DNA of 14,021 nucleotides, from contig JAHDSP010000091.1 of assembly GCA_018432645.1 (NCBI GenBank), forward strand, positions 1 to 14,021. The letters run 5' to 3'. The notes beneath the pieces were generated by a model. The model saw only the letters and a program-made list of their open reading frames with translations. It ran no database searches and was not told the origin of the DNA. This document shows positions 7,397 to 14,021 of the stretch, one piece after another (position 1 is the first letter of the stretch; each line of letters begins with the position of its first letter). A program made the translations under genes and the position numbers. The stretch comes from Bacteroidales bacterium. GTDB lineage: Bacteria; Bacteroidota; Bacteroidia; Bacteroidales; DTU049.

Positions 7397-8704
7397 TTAA
7401 ATAAATATTAATTGTGTAATTATAAAAACTGGCAATAGCACTATTAATGAAAATTTAAACATGTAGCCAAAGAAGCTGGGTAATTTGATTTTGTTTTCTT
7501 CAGCAATAGATTTTACCATGAAATTAGGTCCATTGCCTATATAAGTTATAGAACCAAACATTACTGCACCAACAGATATAGCAGCTAATAGTTCTTCGGA
7601 AATGCCAGCAACCAAAGTCCCCTGATGAGCACTAGCAAGACCATATGCTAATTGATAAAATGAAATAGCAGTAGGTGCATTATCTAAAAATCCACTTAAA
7701 GCACCTGTAGCATAATAAAATTGCCATGGTTGAGTTAATCCAAATGATGCAGCATTAGATTCTAAATATAATAATGCTGGAGTCATAGTAGCAAATATTC
7801 CTAAAAACAAGAATGCTACTTCTATGATAGGGTGCCAAGTAAAGAAATTATCTTTTCTCACTTGTTTTGGAGTGAAATATAATGATAGTAAAGCACACAA
7901 TATCATTGCACCTTCTCTGATGAAACTCAAATATTCATTTTCTTCCATTGCTGGAATATAATGTAGATTTAAAAAAGCTACTGATAAAACTACACCTATA
8001 AGAGCTAAGAAATTTAATTTGCCTTCTAACCTTAATGGCTCTTTATTTGTTTTATCAAATTTAATGTTTTCAGCAGATTCATTTTTGTAGTAGTAAGTAT
8101 CTACTAGGAAATATATCAATAGTAACAACACATTTACAAAAGCCCACTCTTTAGCTAAACTAAAAAACCATGTGAAAGGCGCGCCACGTAAATAAAGTAA
8201 GAATAAAGGAGGATCACCTAATGGAGTGAGTAAGCCACCGCAGTTAGCTACTATAGCGATAAAAAACAATATTGTGTGTGTTTTATATTGTCTTTCTGAA
8301 ATTGTTTTTATTAATGGCCTGATAAGCAACATTGCTGCACCAGTAGTTCCCATAAACGATGCTAGTACAGCTCCTAATGCTAAAAATATTAAATTATTAG
8401 TAGGCTTAGCTTCTATATCGCCCCTTAAATGTATCCCTCCAGTAATAGTAAATAAAGATCCTAAAAGTATGATAAATGGAATATAGTCAAAAATTAGAGA
8501 ATCAGCTAAATTAGATGAAAATCCTTGTGCAATCATCCATATTGCAGTAGGTACACCTAAAAGAAGTGAAATCAGTAATTTATTTTTATTTTTTTCCCAC
8601 CATGCTGGTAGGGCTAATGGACATATAGCAATAGCTAATAGCATTAGTACAAATGGGATAATTGCCCATAATGGAATGTCATAATGAATAATCTCGGCTT
8701 CCAT
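7397..8704 (-). CDS. NhaD/ArsB-superfamily sodium:proton antiporter
   Basis: This 435-residue inner-membrane protein has many hydrophobic segments (for example 11-30, 43-60, 74-90, 104-128, 144-160 and the last 25 residues). It is probably a Na+/H+ antiporter of the NhaD group in the ion-transporter superfamily. Supporting motifs are TGGIHLRGD (88-96), GTTGAAMLLIRP (119-130), NCGGLLTPLGDPPLFL (154-169), DNAPTA in the second half and GNGPNFMVKSIAEE (390-403). These lie in the two inverted halves typical of the superfamily. Close relatives are sometimes labelled citrate transporters or arsenite pumps, but no arsenic-resistance genes are nearby, so antiport of Na+ is the better guess. The ATG at 8702-8704 follows a TAnnTTTG element by about 20 bases. 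It converges on proS with 27 bases between stops. Confidence 0.85.
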   Translation of the reverse strand: MEAEIIHYDIPLWAIIPFVLMLLAIAICPLALPAWWEKNKNKLLISLLLGVPTAIWMIAQGFSSNLADSLIFDYIPFIILLGSLFTITGGIHLRGDIEAKPTNNLIFLALGAVLASFMGTTGAAMLLIRPLIKTISERQYKTHTILFFIAIVANCGGLLTPLGDPPLFLLYLRGAPFTWFFSLAKEWAFVNVLLLLIYFLVDTYYYKNESAENIKFDKTNKEPLRLEGKLNFLALIGVVLSVAFLNLHYIPAMEENEYLSFIREGAMILCALLSLYFTPKQVRKDNFFTWHPIIEVAFLFLGIFATMTPALLYLESNAASFGLTQPWQFYYATGALSGFLDNAPTAISFYQLAYGLASAHQGTLVAGISEELLAAISVGAVMFGSITYIGNGPNFMVKSIAEENKIKLPSFFGYMFKFSLIVLLPVFIITQLIFI

Positions 8705-8724
8705 ATTTTTATTTTTTTGCTTGG

Positions 8725-8732
8725 CAAAATTA
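8725..8732 (-). promoter_or_regulatory. Bacteroidota -7 element upstream of the antiporter
   Basis: The minus strand reads TAATTTTG, an exact TAnnTTTG match, about 20 bases before the antiporter ATG. It suggests the antiporter can be transcribed separately from the TamL-like gene, which ends 42 bases further upstream. No -33 TTG is visible. Confidence 0.5.
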
Positions 8733-8750
8733 TATAAAAAGTGGCATTGC

Positions 8751-8766
8751 TAAAAAAATTTTTTTA
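8751..8766. repeat. A7T7 palindrome between TamL-like and antiporter genes
   Basis: Seven A followed by seven T, flanked by T and A, form a 16-base self-complementary tract just after the TamL-like stop, within a longer A/T-only stretch. It could be a bent-DNA tract upstream of the antiporter promoter or part of a weak terminator. The sequence alone does not decide. Confidence 0.3.
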
Positions 8767-8774
8767 ATTTTTTT

Positions 8775-11312
8775 TTAAAATGGATAACCTATGCCAAAAT
8801 TAAAATTCATATTGTTCATAGATTCTTTAAATGAATACCATTTGTTATCTATAGGCATAGAAGGATTATATATAGGAAATCCAAAATCGAAACGAATAGC
8901 GATAATATTAAAATCTAATCTGAGTCCTACTCCAGTACCCACATATAATTGTTTATAAAATTTATTCCATTCAAATTTACCACCAGGATAAAGAGCATTA
9001 TTCCTAACAGTCCATCCGTTACCTAAATCTACAAATAGAGCTAAATTAATAAAATTGTATACTTTGAATCGAGTTTCTAGATTTAGTATAGCAGCTATTT
9101 CAGAACCACGTTCTATCAAAGAATCTCTATTATTAGTAGAACTATATTCACCTGGACCTATAGACCTATAAGGCCAAGCACGTATTTCAGAGGGACCAGA
9201 GATAGAGTATGTCCTTTCAAAAGGCATATACGTACTATTTTTATATGGATAGCCCATACCTATAAATGCCCTAATGACAGATAAAACATATTTTTTACCA
9301 GGGAAATATATCCTAAAATCAGCATCAGTTCTTATAAATTGAGCATAAGGTATATTCCACACTTTTAATGCTCCTGTCTGCTCAGTATTTGGTGGAAATA
9401 TTTGATAATATAGCCAGAAAATCTCTCCACTAGTTTCACCATTAAATCTAAAATATAAATATGGAGTTCTTTCATTATTTTTTTTCTTATTAGATAAAGT
9501 ATAGCTGTATCTAGCACCAACAGATAGATAATCTTCGTAGCCATACCTCAATCTGCTAGGGAGTTGATTTATCACTTCGCTATAGGCACTATCTGGGTTT
9601 ATTTTAATTAAATTAATGTATGGTACTTGAATTTGATGATATTTATACCTGGTCTCATTGAATTGCAAATTATAACTAGCTGCGATGAGAGAACGATCAT
9701 ATTGTATTCTTTTTTGGAATAAATAAGATAATTGTATTTGTGTACTAGGTTTAGTATTTACAGTTGTTTGAATATTTTTGATAAAAGGTATCATTAGCTT
9801 TGGGAAAGATAAAGATAAATCTGCTCCGAAATAATAAGCTCTGAAAAGATTATTACTGCTAAATAATTGCTCTACTTCTAAGCCACCTTTGGTTTGAAAT
9901 AATAATACCTCTCCACCATTGAAGATAGATCTATTGAGATAAGAGATAGTAGCATTAACGCCATAAACACCACTAGATGTAGTTGTTTCAAAATCAATAC
10001 CCCATCTTTGTAAATCATACCTATTAATATTTATATTTGTTATTAAAAAATTACCATGTTTAGATGAATCTGGCATATATTCTACCTGAGTATTACTAAA
10101 AATAGGTATATCCAGCAGCAGTGATTCAGTTCTATAACCTCTTTGTTCAGAATAATATTGATTGGGTCTAAGCGTTATCTTACTTTCTATTACTTTTGGT
10201 TTAAAATAAAAATTATATGGATAAACAAAATAAAATGTATCTTTTTTAAAATTAGAAACATATAATACAGTGTCTAATTTCAACTTTTCTTTACTCAATA
10301 AAGGATTATATCCCAAATTAATATATATTTTACTGATTTTATATTTTTGAAAAGGTAAATAAATAATGGTATCATTTAGTTTTTTTTGATATGGGAAAAT
10401 CAAAGTATTAATATGCATTTTATAATTACCTAAGGTAGTATCAGCCTCATATTGGATAAATGTTTTAGAAAAATTATAATATCCTTTATTTCTCAAATGT
10501 GTAGCAAGCAAATTTCTATTTTCATCTAATAAATTTTCATCGTAAATAATACCAGGTTTTAATGGTAGTTCATCAGCATAATCTAAAACTGTTAATGCAA
10601 ATGAATTATTCAAATATTGCCAATTAATATTATTAATTAAAAAAGCATTGTTATAATTTAAAGGTTTTACAAATAAATTTTTTAAAATATTTTGTTCAAT
10701 GCTGGTATCGAGGAAGGTCCAATCTATAGATGATATCATATAAGGTCTACCTAGATCTATCTCATAGTATAAGGTATATTTATTTTTTCTAGACATTATT
10801 AAACTATCAGTAACTTTTGCATTAAAATATCCTTTTGTTTTAGCAAATAATTGCATCTGTTCAGTGGATATTTTTGAAATATGTGGATTATAAAATGTAG
10901 GAGGTTCACCCACTTGATTTAAAAGATAATTTCTAAAACCTTTATTTAATTTTTTTTGTTCTCTTTCATAATTTATTTTTTTACCTTTTTCTTTTTTCTT
11001 TGCTATTCGCTCATTATATTTTTGCTGTTTTATACTTGATCTATCCTCTAATTTCAGATCTGCAAAGGCATAAATAGAACTATAAAATCTAAAAACAAAA
11101 AGGAATTTTCTATTTAGTTTCAAACGAACAAATGAGTTAAAATCAGATTTATTAATGGTTTGAAATGTATCTAATGTATCATAATTAATTTTAATTTCAT
11201 TTTTTATAATAAATTTTTTATCTGGATACATCTTTGGCACACTACAAGAAGTAGCTAAAAGCATTATTAATAAAATTAGAGGAATAAAATTTTTATTTTT
11301 TAATTTATTCAT
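8775..11312 (-). CDS. TamL-like Omp85-family outer-membrane lipoprotein
   Basis: This 845-residue protein belongs to the BamA/TamA (Omp85) group that inserts or exports envelope proteins. The N-terminus has a hydrophobic signal (9-20) and a lipobox LATSC, so Cys23 is probably lipidated, the feature of the Bacteroidota TamL subgroup. A Lys/Glu-rich linker near 92-128 is followed by GEPPTFYNP and by POTRA-like repeats, seen as the KGYFNA and RNKGYYNF phrases. From about residue 430 the sequence is rich in alternating aromatic strands: a beta barrel ending in YPF, with the C-terminal Phe expected of barrel proteins. The lid-loop motif reads IRAW at 710-713, within GPSEIRAWPYRSIGPGEY, instead of the VRGF/Y of proteobacterial Omp85. 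No TamB homologue is adjacent. Its ATG overlaps the 3' end of the upstream permease gene by 8 bases, so translation is probably coupled. Confidence 0.87.
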   Translation of the reverse strand: MNKLKNKNFIPLILLIMLLATSCSVPKMYPDKKFIIKNEIKINYDTLDTFQTINKSDFNSFVRLKLNRKFLFVFRFYSSIYAFADLKLEDRSSIKQQKYNERIAKKKEKGKKINYEREQKKLNKGFRNYLLNQVGEPPTFYNPHISKISTEQMQLFAKTKGYFNAKVTDSLIMSRKNKYTLYYEIDLGRPYMISSIDWTFLDTSIEQNILKNLFVKPLNYNNAFLINNINWQYLNNSFALTVLDYADELPLKPGIIYDENLLDENRNLLATHLRNKGYYNFSKTFIQYEADTTLGNYKMHINTLIFPYQKKLNDTIIYLPFQKYKISKIYINLGYNPLLSKEKLKLDTVLYVSNFKKDTFYFVYPYNFYFKPKVIESKITLRPNQYYSEQRGYRTESLLLDIPIFSNTQVEYMPDSSKHGNFLITNININRYDLQRWGIDFETTTSSGVYGVNATISYLNRSIFNGGEVLLFQTKGGLEVEQLFSSNNLFRAYYFGADLSLSFPKLMIPFIKNIQTTVNTKPSTQIQLSYLFQKRIQYDRSLIAASYNLQFNETRYKYHQIQVPYINLIKINPDSAYSEVINQLPSRLRYGYEDYLSVGARYSYTLSNKKKNNERTPYLYFRFNGETSGEIFWLYYQIFPPNTEQTGALKVWNIPYAQFIRTDADFRIYFPGKKYVLSVIRAFIGMGYPYKNSTYMPFERTYSISGPSEIRAWPYRSIGPGEYSSTNNRDSLIERGSEIAAILNLETRFKVYNFINLALFVDLGNGWTVRNNALYPGGKFEWNKFYKQLYVGTGVGLRLDFNIIAIRFDFGFPIYNPSMPIDNKWYSFKESMNNMNFNFGIGYPF

Positions 11313-12546
11313 AACGAAGAGATTCTATAGGATTTAACTTAGCAGCTCTCGATGCGGGCAAAAGACCTGCTAAAACACTAACAATCAAACAAATGACCAA
11401 CCCTAAAATCATCCATGCCCAAGGGAGTACTGTTCCTGTTTTTAATAGATACGCTACCAGGTTACCACTCAAGACCCCTAAAATTATTCCCAAGATGCCA
11501 CCTAATTGTCCTAAGATGATACTCTCAATAAAAAATTGAGTTTTAATATCACCTTTTTTTGCTCCCAATGCTTTTCTAATGCCTATTTCTTGAGTTCTTT
11601 CAGTTACACTTACTAGTAAAACATTCATCAAGCCAATAGTAGAACCTAAAAGAGTTATTAATCCTAAAACTACAGCAGCACCACTTAGATATTTAATATT
11701 ATCCATTAGTGTATTGACGATGAAATCACTTTTTCGTATTTGGAAATTATTTTTTTGCTTTACACTTAACTTTCTGATTTGCCTAAACTGACTTGTAGCA
11801 GCATCTATTGCTTCATCCAATTTAGAAGCACTAGGTACCATCACATTAATACGATGCCTGGTTTCAGTATTGATAAAATATTTTTTTGCAGTTGTGATAG
11901 GTATTATGCACATCCTATCAATATTACTACCTAATGATGAACCTTTTTTTTCTAAAACTCCTATGACAGTAAAACGAATTCCCTGAATATTAATTTCTTT
12001 TTGTATAGCATTAATTTCATAAGGGAATAAATTGTTAGCAAGTTCTTTACCTAATATTACATATTGTTTAGATGATTCAATATCTTGTTGCAAAAAATCT
12101 CTTCCATTTTCGAGAGTTAATCCAGAAGATTTTATATAATTTTCATCCACAGCAGTTAATTGAATATTAGGATTTGTCTCTGCATATTGAGATCTAAGAG
12201 TGAAAAGATCAGTTATAGTAGTATAAATAGAAACTATAGCTGGATAATCGAAATGATTTTTAAAATTTACAGCTTCCACATAGGAAATAGGAGTTCTTTC
12301 TATTCTATCATTTTTATTGTCGGAGTTGTTTTGGGGTAATTCTGTAATAGAAAAGCTTTGTCCACCTATGCGTGAAAAACTTTCTGAAAAAGACATTTTG
12401 ATGGCATCTATTGATGATAATATGGCGACTAAAGCCATTATACCAAATGCAATGATTAAAATCGTAATAATAGCTCTTGTTCTATGAGTGAAAATAGCAG
12501 AAATAGCTATTTTAATATTTTCATATAATAAAGATAATTTTCTCAT
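11305..12546 (-). CDS. MacB-like ABC transporter permease (FtsX domain)
   Basis: This 413-residue inner-membrane protein has the MacB layout. One transmembrane helix (about 26-47) is followed by a large periplasmic domain (about 48-280) and three C-terminal helices (about 285-311, 338-361 and 376-397). TERTQEIGIRKALGA (315-329), between helices 2 and 3, is the conserved coupling segment of FtsX/MacB permeases, and the end PASRAAKLNPIESLRYE is typical. Such permeases move lipoproteins, peptides or toxins across the envelope using periplasmic movements driven by a cytoplasmic ATPase. No matching ATPase gene is adjacent; gldA, 9.6 kb away, belongs to a different ABC class. Its ATG overlaps the upstream gene's TGA (12543-12546) and its TAA overlaps the TamL-like start, so it sits in the middle of a coupled three-gene unit. 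Confidence 0.9.
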   Translation of the reverse strand: MRKLSLLYENIKIAISAIFTHRTRAIITILIIAFGIMALVAILSSIDAIKMSFSESFSRIGGQSFSITELPQNNSDNKNDRIERTPISYVEAVNFKNHFDYPAIVSIYTTITDLFTLRSQYAETNPNIQLTAVDENYIKSSGLTLENGRDFLQQDIESSKQYVILGKELANNLFPYEINAIQKEINIQGIRFTVIGVLEKKGSSLGSNIDRMCIIPITTAKKYFINTETRHRINVMVPSASKLDEAIDAATSQFRQIRKLSVKQKNNFQIRKSDFIVNTLMDNIKYLSGAAVVLGLITLLGSTIGLMNVLLVSVTERTQEIGIRKALGAKKGDIKTQFFIESIILGQLGGILGIILGVLSGNLVAYLLKTGTVLPWAWMILGLVICLIVSVLAGLLPASRAAKLNPIESLRYE

Positions 12547-13025
12547 AAAATATTAAGCATTTCATTAAAATATAAAGCAAAAGTATAAATACTTGCCCAT
12601 ATGACGATAGAAAAAGAAACAAATAAATCTTTTCCACGTTTATGAGGGAAATAGCTTCTAAGCAAAAAAGCTCCTAATGGAATAGAAATAAAACAGGGAG
12701 TGAAAACTATCAATCCCCAATATCCATAATGTCTTACCCACTTGACATATTTTTTTCTTTTTTTATAAGGAACATTTTTTTGGGGTTTTGGGGGTTTATT
12801 AGGATTTTTGTAATGATTAGAAATAATGTTGTATAAATGAATAACGCTATCAAAAAGATAATAAAAGAAAAAATAACCCAATATACCACCAAGAGCAGTT
12901 ACAGAAAAAGCTTCATAAAAATTTAACCCAGAAATTTTAGCTGTAGTAGTAGTAAACATAAATTTAGTAGCACCAATTACAAGTAAATAAAAGTTTTTAA
13001 ATAAAAAACTTATAACAGTAACCAT
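12543..13025 (-). CDS. Small integral membrane protein, unknown function
   Basis: I do not recognise this 160-residue protein securely. It has about four hydrophobic segments (roughly 5-28, 42-66, 101-122 and 134-153) separated by a very basic, Pro/Asn/Lys-rich loop (69-97). The stretch YGYWGLIVFTPCFISIPLGA (100-119) faintly recalls small multidrug-export or DedA-like membrane proteins, but this is not enough for a name. It is probably a real gene because of its membrane pattern, the 36-base gap after upp, and the ATGA overlap (12543-12546) that joins its stop to the permease start. Position suggests an envelope role alongside the permease and TamL-like protein. An internal Met at 23 is an alternative start; ATG at 13025 is preferred because it preserves the first helix. 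Confidence 0.75.
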   Translation of the reverse strand: MVTVISFLFKNFYLLVIGATKFMFTTTTAKISGLNFYEAFSVTALGGILGYFFFYYLFDSVIHLYNIISNHYKNPNKPPKPQKNVPYKKRKKYVKWVRHYGYWGLIVFTPCFISIPLGAFLLRSYFPHKRGKDLFVSFSIVIWASIYTFALYFNEMLNIL

Positions 13026-13061
13026 ACAAGAATATTTCTACTAAATTAAAATAAAAAATAA

Positions 13062-13712
13062 TTATTCTTTTTTACCAAAAGCTAGATCACCGGCATCTCC
13101 TAACCCAGGTACGATGTAATAATTTTCATCAAGTTGCTTATCAATAGCAGCAGACCAAATATAGAAATCAGGATGACCAATATTTCTAGTCACCTCATCT
13201 ATGCCAGCTTGAGAAGCTATAATAGATGCGATATGTAATTGTTTAGGTACACCATGTGATAATAATTTTTTATAACTAAGAATAATGGAATTACCCGTAG
13301 CTAGCATAGGATCGCAAAGGATAAGTATTTTATTTTCAATAGAAGGGGTACTAACATACTCTACATTAATATTAAACTCACTTCCATTTAAATGATTTCT
13401 ATAAGCTGTTACAAATGCACAAGAAGATTTATCAAAAAAATTTAAAAAACCTTGATGAAAAGGAATGCCAGCTCTCAAAATAGTAGCTAAAACTGGTTGC
13501 TCTGCCAAGATTTTTGATTCGGCAATACCTAATGGGGTTTCGACATTTATTGTTTTATAAGGGAGAAGTTTGCTAATTTCATAAGCCATAATTTCACCTA
13601 CTCTGACCATATTAGTACGAAATCGCATTGGGTCATTTTGAATATTTTTATCTCTCATTTCAGCAACGAACTGATTTAAAATGGTATTGTAAATACCTAA
13701 ATTGTATATCAT
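13062..13712 (-). CDS. upp: Uracil phosphoribosyltransferase
   Basis: This 216-residue cytoplasmic enzyme makes UMP from uracil and PRPP in pyrimidine salvage. RAGIPFHQG (80-88) is the phosphate-contacting segment, CDPMLATGNS (133-142) is the PRPP-binding motif of the type I phosphoribosyltransferases with its acidic pair shifted to Cys-Asp, and VPGLGDAGDLAFG (201-213) is the uracil-binding C-terminal signature. Length and order are normal for the family. A weak promoter-like CAAATTTG on the minus strand (13735-13742) ends about 22 bases before the ATG but misses the first base of TAnnTTTG. The gene leads a minus-strand run whose next member begins 36 bases downstream, so co-transcription with the membrane cluster is likely. 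Confidence 0.95.
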   Translation of the reverse strand: MIYNLGIYNTILNQFVAEMRDKNIQNDPMRFRTNMVRVGEIMAYEISKLLPYKTINVETPLGIAESKILAEQPVLATILRAGIPFHQGFLNFFDKSSCAFVTAYRNHLNGSEFNINVEYVSTPSIENKILILCDPMLATGNSIILSYKKLLSHGVPKQLHIASIIASQAGIDEVTRNIGHPDFYIWSAAIDKQLDENYYIVPGLGDAGDLAFGKKE

Positions 13713-13799
13713 AAAGAAATTTTAGACGAAATTACAAATTTGATAAGAAATGAGAATAAAAAATTAATTAATCTATAGGGGGGAAGGGGAAAATTAATT

Positions 13800-14021
13800 T
13801 TATGTTAGTTTTTCCCTATGCTTTAATCTCAATCTCATAAATACATACCACGCCTCCCAGTCTGACGCTGCTAAATTCAACATCCTACCTATGTCTTCTA
13901 TCACTCTGTTCAATAAATATTTATGCTTCACTACATACCACATTATATAGCTCTGCAAATACTTTGTAGCTACTCCTCTAAAGGTATTATTTATCCACCA
14001 AGCAAAATCATTTTCCTTATC
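13800..14021 (-). CDS. Second IS1595-like transposase, C-terminal end (5' part outside window)
   Basis: On the minus strand the frame is open from the right edge and stops at TAA 13800-13802, giving 73 residues. It contains FRGVATKYLQSYIMWYVV, KYL and DIGRMLNL, the same motif order as the left-edge transposase tail. From GVATKY to the AW pair the two align without gaps, with 26 of 43 residues identical. They are therefore relatives but not copies of one recent element. A G-rich tract (13778-13790) directly past the stop may be near the insertion-sequence end. Whether the full gene is intact cannot be seen. Family naming rests on motif memory. Confidence 0.8.
   Translation of the reverse strand, partial: DKENDFAWWINNTFRGVATKYLQSYIMWYVVKHKYLLNRVIEDIGRMLNLAASDWEAWYVFMRLRLKHREKLT

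Noticed and set aside
8226..8486. Plus-strand open frame inside the antiporter gene
   Set aside because: It is antisense to conserved transmembrane coding sequence with clear family motifs, and it has no promoter or recognisable domain.
2..14021. Composite transposon carrying the whole segment
   Set aside because: The two transposase tails share only about 60 percent of aligned residues and the interior is essential core genes, so independent insertions or contig breaks are more likely.

Overview
The window reads as a stretch of AT-rich core chromosome from a member of the phylum Bacteroidota, bounded at both edges by insertion-sequence remnants. Three things point to that phylum. Gene starts lack Shine-Dalgarno sequences and several are preceded by the Bacteroidota -7 element TAnnTTTG. 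The genes include a GldA-type ABC ATPase and a lipidated TamA/BamA-like (TamL-type) outer-membrane protein. ProRS is the short archaeal/eukaryotic-type form. I cannot place it below phylum from the sequence.

Layout. At 2-217 (+) lies the 3' end of an IS1595-like transposase. Bases 218-752 carry no gene but hold a nested inverted-repeat element (409-515) and two further hairpins. gldA (753-1655, -) and tRNA-Cys(GCA) (1756-1826, +) diverge from a short AT-rich promoter region. hisS (1900-3279) and a PPi-type phosphofructokinase (3285-4511) form a tight two-gene unit. They converge on an OmpA/MotB-domain lipoprotein (4607-5608, -). proS (5897-7369, +) diverges from that gene and converges on an NhaD/ArsB-type sodium:proton antiporter (7397-8704, -). 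A four-gene minus-strand cluster follows: upp (13062-13712), a small membrane protein (12543-13025), a MacB-like ABC permease (11305-12546) and a TamL-like Omp85 lipoprotein (8775-11312). The last three overlap by a few bases at each junction. The right edge (13800-14021, -) is the 3' end of a second, diverged IS1595-like transposase, pointing inward like the first.

How the genes fit together. The content is housekeeping: charging of His and Pro tRNAs, the tRNA for Cys, glycolysis at the fructose-6-phosphate step, uracil salvage, Na+/H+ exchange, and envelope building (OmpA lipoprotein, ABC permease, TamL-like protein). The translationally overlapping membrane protein / permease / TamL run suggests a joint envelope role.

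I see no phage, CRISPR, toxin-antitoxin or defence system and no convincing new system. The items most worth a second look are the converging transposase tails at both edges, the nested inverted-repeat element at 409-563, the nearly leaderless hisS, and the overlapping permease/TamL cluster.
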